A DNA stretch of 64,000 nt from Sinotaia quadrata (taxonomy: Eukaryota; Mollusca; Gastropoda; Architaenioglossa; Viviparidae): the NCBI GenBank assembly GCA_028829895.1, contig CM054177.1, forward strand, positions 52,437,664 to 52,501,663, read 5' to 3'. Under the pieces are notes generated by a model that was not told where the DNA came from, did no database searches, and saw only the letters and a program-made list of their open reading frames with translations. Shown in pieces: positions 47,237 through 61,066 of this stretch; the first letter of the stretch is position 1, and the number at the start of each line of letters is the position of its first letter. The translations under genes were made by a program, and so were the position numbers.

Positions 47237-50200
47237 GTAAGTACATTGCAGTACACTCATCTATAATAACATTACAAATACATTAAATACACTCATCTAT
47301 AATGACATTACAATTACATTGCAATACACTCATCTATAATAACATTACAAATGCATTGCAATACATTCATCTATAATAACATTATAAATACATTGCAATA
47401 CGCTCATCTATAATAAAAAATGACATTACAAATACATTGCAATACACTATAATAAAAATGACATTACAAATACAATTAATTAATTACATCTTTGACGTAA
47501 AGAGCAAGTCAGTTCTCACTATTCTCTGTACGCACCATATCTATGTATGGGGCGTTTAGGTAGACGACAATTAGAGTGAAGATTACGAACAGTTTCTAAC
47601 AAACTTAACTTTTCCTTTAATACAGATTTAATAGAAAATTCATACTAAGTTTGTAATTTTTGGATTTAACAAAAAATATATTGAAGTTTCATCATAAGCA
47701 AACAGATTAGCGAAATTAAAGATACTAAATTTGCTGTTTCTTCATATTCTCAATCGCTCTATGAAGAATATTTTATAAAATGGCTTCACTCTCCATTGTA
47801 ACGTCATTTTCAGTTAATCAGATGGTAGTGAGATCAGCTTGTAATAGAAGTTTGACGAAATACATTTCAGTGTAATTAATATACTACTACAACAACAACA
47901 GTAAGTGAAATCCTGAGGTCCTGAAATCCTATCTTCATGGGAAATCGGGGCTACGTTCACGTTAGTGATCAACATTGTTCACGAATGAAAACGTTTCCTG
48001 AATGTCTCTTAAACAATGATTAAACATAACAATTAAATATGGATATTTTACGAAAGCTATATGCGTGATGTTTATTTCTATCCGCATAAAAAATTACAAA
48101 AGATGAACGTGCTTTTTAAAAAATAACTTTAAAATATATGATTATTAATTTCCGCATCTGCTCATTTATTCGTATTTTCCCAAGCGAAACTAACAACCAT
48201 CTCTGCAAAAGACCGAAACTTTGAGTTATCTCCCTTTAGCAGTCCCAATCTCGAGGATTTTTTTAACCCATAACCTTACAAATTAGAATTTTTTCAAATG
48301 CGGCTATCTTATATTCTGTCTGATTTGTTGCATTGCCATTTATTTGACTGAAACACAACAGTATTTTGTAGTATGGCGTGCAATCCTCACCAATGTCTTG
48401 TGTGTGTCTATATATTCTCACATGTCTGTAACCTTGTTCCCTAGGGTCTATACCTCCACCATTACCGTGGTCTATACCTTCTCAATGTCTACGGTTTATA
48501 GGCGACACAATATTTGTGACCTATATTCTCTGATTGACTGTGGCCTATGCCATCTTAATGCTTGCAGTCTATATGATCTTTATGTTTGTAGTCCATGCCA
48601 TCTTTATATTTGTAGTCTATGCCATCTTTATATTTGTAGTCTATGCCATCTTAATGTTTGCAGTCTATATGATCTTTATGTTTGTAGTCCATGCCATCTT
48701 TATATTTGTAGTCTATGACGTCTTAATGTTTGTAGTCTATGTGATCTTTATGTTTGTAGTCTATGTGATCTTTATGTTTGTGGTCTATTTGATCTTTATG
48801 TTTGTAGTCTATAATTATGATCTTTATGTTTGTAGTCTATAATGATCTTTATGTTTGTGTTCAATACTTTCTCAGTGTTCAACTGATAGCTATGAACAAT
48901 TGTTGTTCCAATTTTTCTATCAAAGTTAACAGCAGTGTTGATGTCTGAACGATATGTTCAGTGAAATCTTGACTGACAGCTAATTCTCAGATCCTTTAGT
49001 CGAGATTGTTCAAATGAGGTTACTTTAAACATTATTGAATGAAAGATAACTAATTCTCAGATTCTTTAGTCGAGATTGTTCAAATGAGGTTACTTTAAAC
49101 ACTATGTATTAACTGATAGCTAATTCTCGGATCCTTTAGTCGTTTTTGTCCGAATTAGTTATTTTAGTTATTATGTAATGAAAGACAGTTAATTTTGATT
49201 CCTTAGTCAAGATTATCCGAATTATCCGAATTAGGTTACTTTAGACATTATGTAATGAAAAAACAACTAATGAATGCATTATGAGAAAATTCTTAGTTTA
49301 CATTGCATAATTGTTGATACCACCACCACCACCACTACTACTACTACTTTTCAGAGGTACTAACTAGAGATAATTATTAAATTATACATGGTCACCCGTA
49401 AACGTGATAATTGTATTTATATATAATATAAATACTATTCTAGTATAATAAAGAATAATATATCAGATAAACAGTAGTATAACATTGAATAAAATATCAG
49501 ATAAACACTATGCTAGTATAACAAAGATAAAATTAACTATGTAGCAATCAGTGGCAAGTGAATATTTACAGCAATGACTGATAAGAGAATTCTTACAACA
49601 ACGACTAACAAGGGAATACTTACATTTACTGACAAAGGAACCCTTTTGCTTTTCTGTAGCAATTACTGACAAGGGAAGAATACTTAAGGCAACAACTGAC
49701 AAAGTGAATACTTATAGCAACGACTAACAAGGGAATACTTACAGCAATTACTGACAAGGGAATACTTACACCAACTGACAAGGGAATACTTACAGCAATT
49801 TCTGACAAGGGAATACTTACAGCAATTACTGACAAGGGAATACTTATAGTAATTACTGACAAGGAAATACTTACAGCAATTTCTGACAAGGGAATACTTA
49901 CAGCAATTTCTGACAAGGGAATACTTATAGCAATTACTGACAAGGGAATACTTATAGTAATTACTGACAAGGAAATACTTACAGCAATTTCTGACAAGGG
50001 AATACTTACAGCAATTTCTGACAAGGGAATACTTATAGCAATTACTGACAAGGGAATACTTACAGCAATTTCTGACAAGGGAATACTTACAGCAATTACT
50101 GACAAGGGAATACTTATAGTAATTACTGACAAGGGAATACTTACAGCAATTTCTGACAAGGGAATACTTATAGCAATTACTGACAAGGGAATACTTACAG

Positions 50201-53200
50201 CAATTTCTGACAAGGGAATACTTATAGCAATTACTGACAAGGGAATACTTACAGCAATTTCTGACAAGGGAATACTTATAGCAATTACTGACAAGGGAAT
50301 ACTTATAGCAATTTCTGACAAGGGAATATTCATAGCAAAATTTGCACAACCCAGCAAGTCCATGAAAGATTCCACAAGTTATTAAATTTATTTATTTTCC
50401 GGAATTGTCAGTTTTGTTTCTTTTCAGAATTGTGAATAGTATCTATTTTTAAAATTAACTGTTTTACCTATTTAAGAAATTTTAGTCTTACTTATCAGAA
50501 TTTTCAATTTTACTTATTTCACGAATTATCAATTTTAGTTATTTTCAAAAATCTGTCCTGCTTACTTTCAAAATTTATCAATTTCATAATTTCAGAAATT
50601 TCAGTTTTACATACTTTCAGAATTCTCACCTTTACTTATTTTCAGAGTTCTCATCTTTACTTATTTTCAAAATTATCTGTTCTTCTTATTTTCAGATTTC
50701 TAAGCTGGCGTAATGATAATAAAATAAATTTTGCACAATAAAATAAATTTAAATTATGAAAGTGATAGTAATCTTAATAACGCTCCCCACCCACCCCTCA
50801 ACAACCTGAACTTTCAACCTATTTGCTTAGCAGCAGATATATGTGTGTAACTTTGTTCTTAAAGTGTTTAATTGTACCTGTTGTTTGCACTTTGAAGACA
50901 CACTTTTAAAACAAAATTTAAGCAATAACAAGAAAGAAAATATAATTTAGTTAACTTTGGCTGGTTAAATATATACATAATAATTTCAAATTGCAGTTAT
51001 TTTTACAAATGTTTTTGTTTAAGTATAAACACTTAGTAACGTCACATCAGTGCTAAACAAAACAATTTTAACAAATGTCACCAGTTTCGTATTTTACATC
51101 ACACACACGCACACACGCACACACGCACACACGCACGCACGCCTCTCACCCTACTTTCTATAGGCCCGTTTCTGCTTATTTGCCCTAACTAAATGTAAAT
51201 AAAGTGGCAGCATTATTGGCCAATTGGAATCCACTGATACTTTGCTTCTGGTATTTGATCCATGGGCAGCAACCATTGCTTTTGCTGTCTGGCTCTCTCG
51301 CCATGTAGGCTATGTCACATACATCGACCATGGAGAAACAGTAGTGACTTGAGTGTATAAAGCGTGCAATTATTGCGTGTATAAAGCATGCAATTATAGA
51401 CTTATTGCGTGTATAAAGCATGCAATTATAGACTTATTGCGTGTATAAAGCATGCAAACATAGACTTATTGCGTGTATAAAGCATGCAAACATAGACTTA
51501 TTGCGTGTATAAAGTATGCAAAGATAGACTTATTGCGTGTATAAAGCATGCAAACATAGACATTGCATGTATAAAGCAGCAAACATAGACTTATTGCGTG
51601 TATAAAGCATGCAATTATAGACTTATTGCGTGCATAAATATAGACTTATTGCACGTATAAAGCATGCAATTATAAACTTATTGCGTGCATAAATATAGAC
51701 TTATTGCATGTATAAAGAATGCAACTATAAACTTATTGCGTGTATAAAGCATGCAATTATAGACTTATTGCGTGTATAAAGCATGCAATTATAAACTTAT
51801 TGCATGTATAAAGCATGCAATTATAGACTTATTGCATGTATAAAGCATGCAATTATAAACTTATTGCTTGTATAAAGCATGCAATTATAGACTTATTGCA
51901 TGTCTGATGCATGTAATTATAGACTTATTGCTAGTATAAAGCATACAAATATTGACTCATCGCGAGTATAGAACATGCAAATATAGAATTATTGCTAGTA
52001 TAAAGTGTGCAAATATAGACTTTTTGCACGTATAAAATTTGCAAAGCTAATTATTAATGCGCGTACTAAATTACATTGACTCATACTTTCATATTCCTTT
52101 TCACATATAACTGTATATTCTTATTCTCAGTCTTACAAATCTCATAATACTCTCAGTCATTTGCACAGAGTTATATTTTATTTTGCACTCATTTCATAAA
52201 TAGCTTATTGGTATTCTTACACTCTTAAACAATTATACTGTTATACTCGGCAATGCAATATAGCCATACTCTCTTTGATACAATACACTTGCATCTATTA
52301 TATTTACTTTATTTCAGTATTAAAAACACATTGGAAATTAACATTTACTTTCTCAAAAATAACATAAATGCAAAGATGTTGAGAAGATTTTATAAATATA
52401 TATTTTTTATTCTTAATGGTAAACAGTAGCAACGTGAATTGGACACGTGATGTTGTTTCATTCCTTGCAAACTTTCACATCAGTTTTGAGATTGACTACT
52501 TCCCAAAGCACTGAGCGACTCGCTGGGGTTAACGATTTAGCTGCATTTTTATTGGTTGAAATTCTCAAGCGTCGGCTTTTGTTGACGGCTGGATGCTAAG
52601 ACGCCGCTGCACACAATTGTTCGAACGCAACGTCAAAACTGTTGCTTCCGAGCTCTGCATCAGTCTCGTGTCTGCTTTGCGTAAACATCAAATCACTCGT
52701 CCTTGTAAGGAGAGTACTCAACAGAGAATGCTAAGATTTTTCTTTTCTTCGGACGTGTTAGGAATTTTATTGTTATCTTTTCATACCCTAGGGATGGAAA
52801 TCCACTGCATCTGACGTCACATATTCAGGCAGGAGTTTGGTAAACATAAGCTAGTCAAGATTGAAAAGAGTTCGTTAAGAAAACAACAACTTTTGGAACT
52901 TTGTTGTTTTGATTGGCGGTTTTCTTGAAATAAATTTAGACTTATAACGATCAAAGATATATTAAAATTTTCTTCACCATCCACTTTGCACATTACGTGA
53001 ACTTTTCTCCACTCACTCACGTACGTGTATTGACTTACTCGTACCCTGACATACTATACCCTGACATACTCGTACCCTGACATACTATACCCTGACATAC
53101 TCGTACCCTGACATACTATACTCTGACATATTCGTAGCTACAATACATCTCCCACTTGTACATAATACCACCCTATCTTACAAATGTAGCATAATTAATT

Positions 53201-56200
53201 ACATCCAATCTTCTTCATGTAACATACATAATTGCACCCCATCTTCCGAATGTAGCTTACATAATTACACCTCATCTTCCGAATGTAGCTTACATAATTA
53301 CACCCCATCTTCCGAATGTAGCTTACTTAATTACACCCCATCTTCAATGTGTAGCATAGTTAATTACACCCCATCTTCCACATGTAGCATAGTTAATTAC
53401 ACCTCATCTTTCACATGTAGCATAATTAATTACACCCCGCCTTCAACATGCAGCATAATTAATTACACCCCATATTCCTGATGTAGCATACATAATTACA
53501 CCCCATCTTCAACATGAATCATAATTAATTACACCCTATCTTCCACATGTAGCATAATTGCTTACACCCCATATTCCCCATGTCTACAATTACACCCCAT
53601 ATTCCCCATGTATACAATTAAACCCCACCTTCACCATCTTCCTCATGTATAAATTACACTCAATCTCCCAAATAATTGTAGTCACATTTGCTCTCCCACA
53701 TGCCTAGAGTTATATTCTTTTCCCTTATGCTTGTTATTGCATTTCATTTTTGTTATCGGCTTGTTATTATATTTTCTTTGCTTCACTCACATACAAGTAA
53801 AATATTCTTTCCATACATTAGTAGTTATAGCTGTGGTCTGATATATTAGTAGTTATAGCTGTGGTCTGATATATTAGTAGTTATAGCTGTGGTCTGATAT
53901 ATTAGTAGTTATAGCTGTGGTCTGATACATTAGTAGTTATAGCTGTGGTCTGATATATTAGTAGTTATAGCTGTGGTCTGATATATTAGTAGTTATAGCT
54001 GTGGTCTGATACATTAGTAGTTATAGCTGTGGTCTGATACATTAGTAGTTATAGCTGTGGGTCTGATACATTAGTAGTTATAGCTGTGGTCTGATACATT
54101 AGTAACTACAACTTCCATCTGTTAGTAGTTATTAGTAACTACAACTTCCATCTGTTAGTAGTTATTACAAACTACAACTTGTAAATGTTAGTGCTTATTA
54201 GTAGCTAAAACTTTCATTTGATAGTAGTTATTGGAAGTTACAACTTTCAAATTAAAGTAGTTATTAGATACATTCATAGTTATTGTAGTTAAAGCTTTAT
54301 TCCTCTCTATTATTTCTCTCCTCAAGTATTTAACCTTCTCCACCTCTCTAGTTAACCCTTCACTCCTAGCAAAATTGCTGTTGTTTTTACCGTCGCATGT
54401 TGTGCATTATTTTCTTTCCCGTACAAGTACAGTCTTTCTCCTCACCTACTTATTTCATAGTCTCTGGCTGTTTTAGATGACTTAAGACTGACAGCTTTAG
54501 TTCAGTTTGGTTTGTTAGGCCAAGTTATTTTATAGTCTCTGGCTGTTTTAGATGACTTAAGACTGACAGCGTACAAGTACAGTCTTTCTCCTCACCTACT
54601 TATTTCATAGTCTCTGGCTGTTTTAGATGACTTAAGACTGACAGCTTTAGTTCAGTTTGGTTGCTTAGGCCCAGTTATTTCGATACACTTTCACAACTGG
54701 CATCCATTTTTGTTGTCCACTTCCAATGCACCGAGTTACCTGCAGTCAGCGAGGAGACAAACAGAAATTTAATATGCAAGCAATGTCTGCATTTCAAATT
54801 CTTTCACGATGAAAGATTTTCTCAGTGTTTAGGACTTTGTTCTCGGGCGAGAAACTGTGTGCTGTGCAGAATATTGCAACGTTCTTATTGAATCAGGGGT
54901 CGGACTGTTTGGCTCGTTTCACTTAACGTACATATTGAATCAGGGGCCGGGTGTTTGGTTCTTTTCACTTAACGTACATATTGAATCAGGGGCCTGGCTG
55001 AATGGTTGGTGTCATTAACCTATATGTTGAATCAGTATATAATGACAACATATTAACAGTACAACTCACTCACTCACTCACTCACTCACTCACTAAAAAA
55101 AACATTATATAACATCATTGTTTAATTTTGTGTAAAACATTGCCTGAATTATTATAAAATAATTTCAAATCAAAGTACAATATACAGATTAGCAATAATT
55201 TTGCTCATATAATCAGACGACCATAATAGTCAAGGATTTCAAATTTAAACATTAATATGGCTTAAAATATCCTACTATTAAATTATTTATATTAAAAAGT
55301 GACATTAACAATGATAATAGTTTACAAATCTATTAAAAAATCTATATAATATAAGTCAGTGAGTGTGAACACTTTCTAGTGCTGTACAATTTGGACAACG
55401 ATATTGAATGTGAAAACTGGTAGAGCTGCACAACTCGGACAATGAAGTGAATGTGAAAACTTTAGGGCTGTACAACTTGGACAATGACAGTGAATATGAA
55501 AACTTTAGGGCTGTACAACTTGGATAATGATAGTGAATGTGAAAACTTTAGGGCTGTACAACTTGTACAATGACAGTGAATGTGAAAACTTGTAGAGCTG
55601 AGAACTTGGACAACGGCACTGAATGCTTTCGAAGAACGGCGCACAGTCCTACAACGTTAAGGCGTCAGCCTCATTTATCACGCACCATTGGAAATACTTG
55701 CATATAATACGCTTGAGAAGCCAGTCGTAAAGACGTAGTATGCAAAGCCCTTCAGGACGTACAGGAGAAGTAAGACAGACGGAGGACGTCGTGGGGTTCA
55801 AGTAGAGGAAGGCCTAGAGGAAAACTGCAAACACAACTAGTCAAGCGGTACACAACAGTCGTTTTCGATTGTTCTTGCATCGTGTTTGATTGGCATGAAC
55901 GAAAATGTTTCACATGGCTGTCAACAAATAAAGACCGTCACGACTGTGGCATTCATTTGTACATTATGCGCGCGTGTGTGTGGGCATGCGTGAGCGTGCG
56001 TGCGTGCGTGTGTGTGTGAGTGTGTGAGGTAGAGAGAGAGAGAGAGAGCAAGCGTGATTATTCCTCAATACAGGAATATTGATTTGTAAAAGAAAATGCG
56101 TACAGGGACATTTTAAATAGTTATGGGCGTTTAAATGCAAGTGATATTTTCTCCAAAAATAATTGTTGAGTTAGTATAAATTGTAATAATGCAGTAGAGT

Positions 56201-59200
56201 ATTCGTCGCTATAAAGAGTAAATTTAAATTCATTTGAAATTGAAACATGTTTAATTGGCAGGCATATGACTGGCTGTCTAGTGTGAAATGAAGAGTGATT
56301 ACAGTCGTGTAGAAAATTGCAGGTGACAAATACACTATTTCAGACAAAGGGAAACCAGAGACAATATTTAACTAAAAATAAACTTTAATAAAGTAACAAT
56401 AAAATAAAATATACACGTGACCAGAATCAAGTAAATCTCTTTAGTAAGTTAAAACTGGAGGTAAGTTCAAGCAACTGTTTAGGAAATATAAAATATATGA
56501 ATTTACTTAGGCTATTGAGAATATATTAAGATAGCAATAATTTAAAAATAATAAACACGAAGGCACGTAAGATGTTAGGTAAGTAATAATAATTTTGTTT
56601 TTGAAATAATGCAGGTGATGTGTTCAAACTGATCAGATAAATATAAATGAGAAAGCCTGTGAACATGTAATCTTTAGTTTAAGATGAATACAATCTTTTC
56701 TTCAGCAAAACAGGGGACAATGTAAAAAGGTAAAAAAACTGGGAGTAAAATGTTAAAATTGTAATCATTTCTCAACCACCCTCTCCTTGTGAAAGGCATG
56801 TTTCAAAACGACTCTCTTCATGTAACAGACACGCTTCACAATAACCTTCTCATTGTAACAGACATGTTTCGAAACGAGTCTATCCTTGTAACAGACCCAC
56901 TTCACAATGACCTTCTCATTGTAACAGACATGTTTCGAAACGACTCTATCCTTGTAACATATTTATTCATGTTTTATAGCAACTCTCTGCTTGCTATTAT
57001 TATTACACATTCATGGTAAATAAATTTGGATTTATATCAATAAACATGTCTAAAATACATTTTCTATAACAATAATATCTCAAGCACCTGTACACGTTAA
57101 AATTATAAAAATAAACTTTAACAAAATGAGTCATTTTCAAAAGTTGTTTAATCTAAATAGAGAAACACTGAATAGACTAATGCTTTCCTTCACTTATAAT
57201 GACCACTATAGATTTTTCTTCTACTTTCGTTAACGTCTTTGTCCCAGAAACTTTTCGTCCTCACTGGACGTTCTCGGTTTTGGGAAATTGCAGTGGAACC
57301 TTCCTCTCGCTTTAATAATCTTCGGAATAAACTATAGCAATAATTTAGAAATATATTTATTAATAATGATCATATATAAATAATATTTGAAAAGAAATAT
57401 ATTTATTAATGATGAATACTATACCAATAATTTCGAAATTTTAAAAATCTAATAATGACCTCTATACCAATATTTTGGGAATATATTTTTAATAATGACT
57501 ATACGGGGCAATAAGTATTTATTACATGATCAGTGGTTATGTCAATATATACATTTGAAATAACTCTTATAATGCGGTGACATACTTAGTATAGAACATT
57601 TATTGACACAATTATTAATTAATAATGATCCATTTAGGCCTGTAAGGAAATATAAAACAAATATATGATCAATATTTAATGCAGCAAGTCTGTCTATACA
57701 CAACAAATCAACAGTATCAATAGATTAGTTAACAAAGATAAAATTTGTCGACAATTAAATTTTTAGAATGTTACCAGTCAATATGGGCAATATATTAATG
57801 TCTAGTATAATTTTCGTTGGTGTAAATGACTACTTAACATTAAAATACACAACACAGTATTTAACCGTCCCCCGACGGTCTTTATTTTATTATAAGTGAA
57901 CATTCAGCTTTAAAAGAATTCTAATTATAAGCGGCATTTCACATGAATGCGGGTAATATTTCTTTCAAATCCGTAAACCCATAAATTAATTTGATCTGTC
58001 GAAGATAATATTCTGTGTTATATTTTGATTTGATTCATGTACAAAAGCTACCTTTAAAAAATCTTTATTTACATCTCTATAGCAATTCAACAATGATTAT
58101 ATGTCTAGAAAGAATACATTGTTTAATTTTAATTTTTAGTCCCAATATGAAAAGTTAGTGCCATGTACTTAAAATTGATATGGTGAACAGAATTAACGAA
58201 GATGAATGGAGAGGGGGTGGGTGCCAGAAAGTGAAAAAGAAAAGATAATGAGGTGTCATCGTGACAACTAAAACAATATTGTGGTAAATGATATTCATTG
58301 CAGGGCGTTTTGCGATGAGCTCCTCAATATTGAGAAGCGATTTGTAATGTATGTCATTTGGTTTTTGAATTCACATAACTCTACAATGTCTGTGCCTCAT
58401 TTGTAATGCACGTCATTTGGTTTTTGAATTCACATAACTCTACAATGTCTGTGCCTCATTTGTCGGCCGGCAGGTGGCGCGATGTTCGGGGCGTGGTGTG
58501 CTCAGCATACAATTGCTGAATTTCCAGAACAGCCAAGGACGGACATACGAGGGCCAGTGCTGTGATCCCACACCACTAGATGGCGCTACTTGTCGTGATC
58601 AGTGTGATTACGTCATGCGGCTTCTCGTTTCGGGACTTGGCAGGTTGGTCGCTTAGCAGTTGTGCATATTACAGGAACAATTTGCATTCTGTAGTTAATT
58701 ATACTATACTTTTTGTGGGTATTTTTCATACGCATTTGGAGATGAGTGTAAATTTCAACTTCACGGCTGGACATTTTCTATCTCTGAATGGTTTGTTAAA
58801 ATCGCCGTTATGTCTCTGAATGCTTCGTTAAAATCGTCATTGCTACAATTATATCTGTATGATTCGTTAAAATCTCCATTACTATAATTATGTTTAAATA
58901 ATTCGTTAAAATCGCCATTACAATTACATCTGAATGAATCGTTTAAAATTACAATTACCACAATCGCCATTACTATAATTAATTATGTTTGAATGAATCG
59001 TTAAAATCACCATTACCACAATTATATCTTTGTAATTTCAGTTTTTTTAGTTACTTGCGAGGAATACTTTCAGGCTTTTCAGTTAAAAAAAAGTAACAAT
59101 TTCAAGATTGTCAGTTACAAGTAATAATTTCAGACTCTTGGTAAATTATGAGTAAAAACAGTTGGTACAAATGACAGGTGATAATTTCAGACTCTTGGTA

Positions 59201-59792
59201 AATTAAGAGTAAAAACAGTTGGTACAAAGACAGGTGATAATTTCAGACTCTTGATAAATTAAGAGTAAAAACAGTTGGTACAAATGACAGGTGATAATTT
59301 CAGACTCTTGGTAAATTAAGAGTAAAAACAGTTGGTACAAATGACAGGTGATAATTTCGGACTCTTGATAAATTAAGAGTAAAAACAGTTAGTACAAATG
59401 ACAGGTGATAATTTTTGCTTTTTGGAAATATCGCAGAGCTAATGACCATGTCTTCCTGTTTCACCGGCCACTCAAGTATGACAGCAACGATCTGAATTTC
59501 CAGAGTGATGGCGCTGACCTGACGCTCACAGTTCTGTTTGACCGCTGGCCGGAGGAGGTTAGTAATGATGATGCAGTTAGATGTGATTGTAGGCCTCAAC
59601 TAGCGCGCTTGTCTTGTTTTAGTTCAATGTTTACCATGTGAGCTATGAACATTTGTTTAGTTTGTAAACGTGTATTCAACACTACTTTAAAAAAAATGTT
59701 CGTGTGATTTTTAGCATTTTCCCTTTCTTCTCTCTCTCTGTCTGCCTGTCTAAATGCTTGCGTATGTATACATGCGTCTGTAGCTGTCTCCC

Positions 59793-59841
<49 letters not shown>

Positions 59842-60682
59842 CGCTTGTGCTTTAAAGTTGCCTTTGTATTAATGTTGTTTTCCATTTACCTAAACTGTAA
59901 TTATGTGTGATTTAATACAATAAGGGAGAAAACCCTTATATTTCTAGCATCGGCGATGGTTTCTGTTTTACTCTAATGTTTGGGGTATAGGTGGATACAC
60001 CGAGAGAGAAATACAGACAGAGAATGTTCGTGTGGTTATTGATCACACTAACACATTTTCTGCTTTCATTGGTACAAAACAATAAGTTGTCTTTATGGTC
60101 ATTTCATTCAGGGTCACGTCAAGATGAATGCTTTCTTTTATGATTATGATGACTTTGACCACACCACGGAACTAGTGGACTGGTTTGAGACAGAATTAAG
60201 GCGTGACGGCGATGATAAACAGGGGCAGCAAGAGGTTATAGTGAGTGGCAACCGCCAGAGGAACAAAACCCGGTAAGGAAGTAAATAGCATTGTATATGT
60301 AGGCACGATATATTTAAACATTAGCACTCTGTATGTAAACATTAACAGTGTATGTGTAAACATTAAGAGTGTGTGTGTAAACATTAAGAGTGTGTGTGTA
60401 AACATTAATACTTTGTATATAGATATTAGCACTGTGTATGTAAACATTAACAGTGTATATGTAAACATTAAGACTGTGTATGTAAACATTAATAATTTGT
60501 ATAAAGATATTAGCATTTGTATGTAAACATTAACATTTTGTATATAGATATTAGCACTGTGTATGTAAACATTAACAGTCTATGTGTAAACATTAAGACT
60601 GTGTATGTAAACATTAAGACTTTGTATATAGATATTAGCACTGTGTAGGTAAACATTAACACTTTGTATATATATATATATA

Positions 60683-60748
<66 letters not shown>

Positions 60749-60989
60749 TAAAGTAGGAGTTTACAAATAATAGTACTACTAACATAATAATATTATTTTT
60801 TTAGAATACAGTGCGTTTGGGTATTATCTTGTTAGCTTTTATAAACACATATTTCACTTGTAACTATACGAGATTAGAATTCAACTTCAGTAAACATTGT
60901 ATGCGACTCTTTCTTCCTCGGACGATGTTTACAAATTACAAATTTACAAATTTAGATTCTCATTTCTGTGTAGAATGGTGTTTTAATGC

Positions 60990-61066
<77 letters not shown>

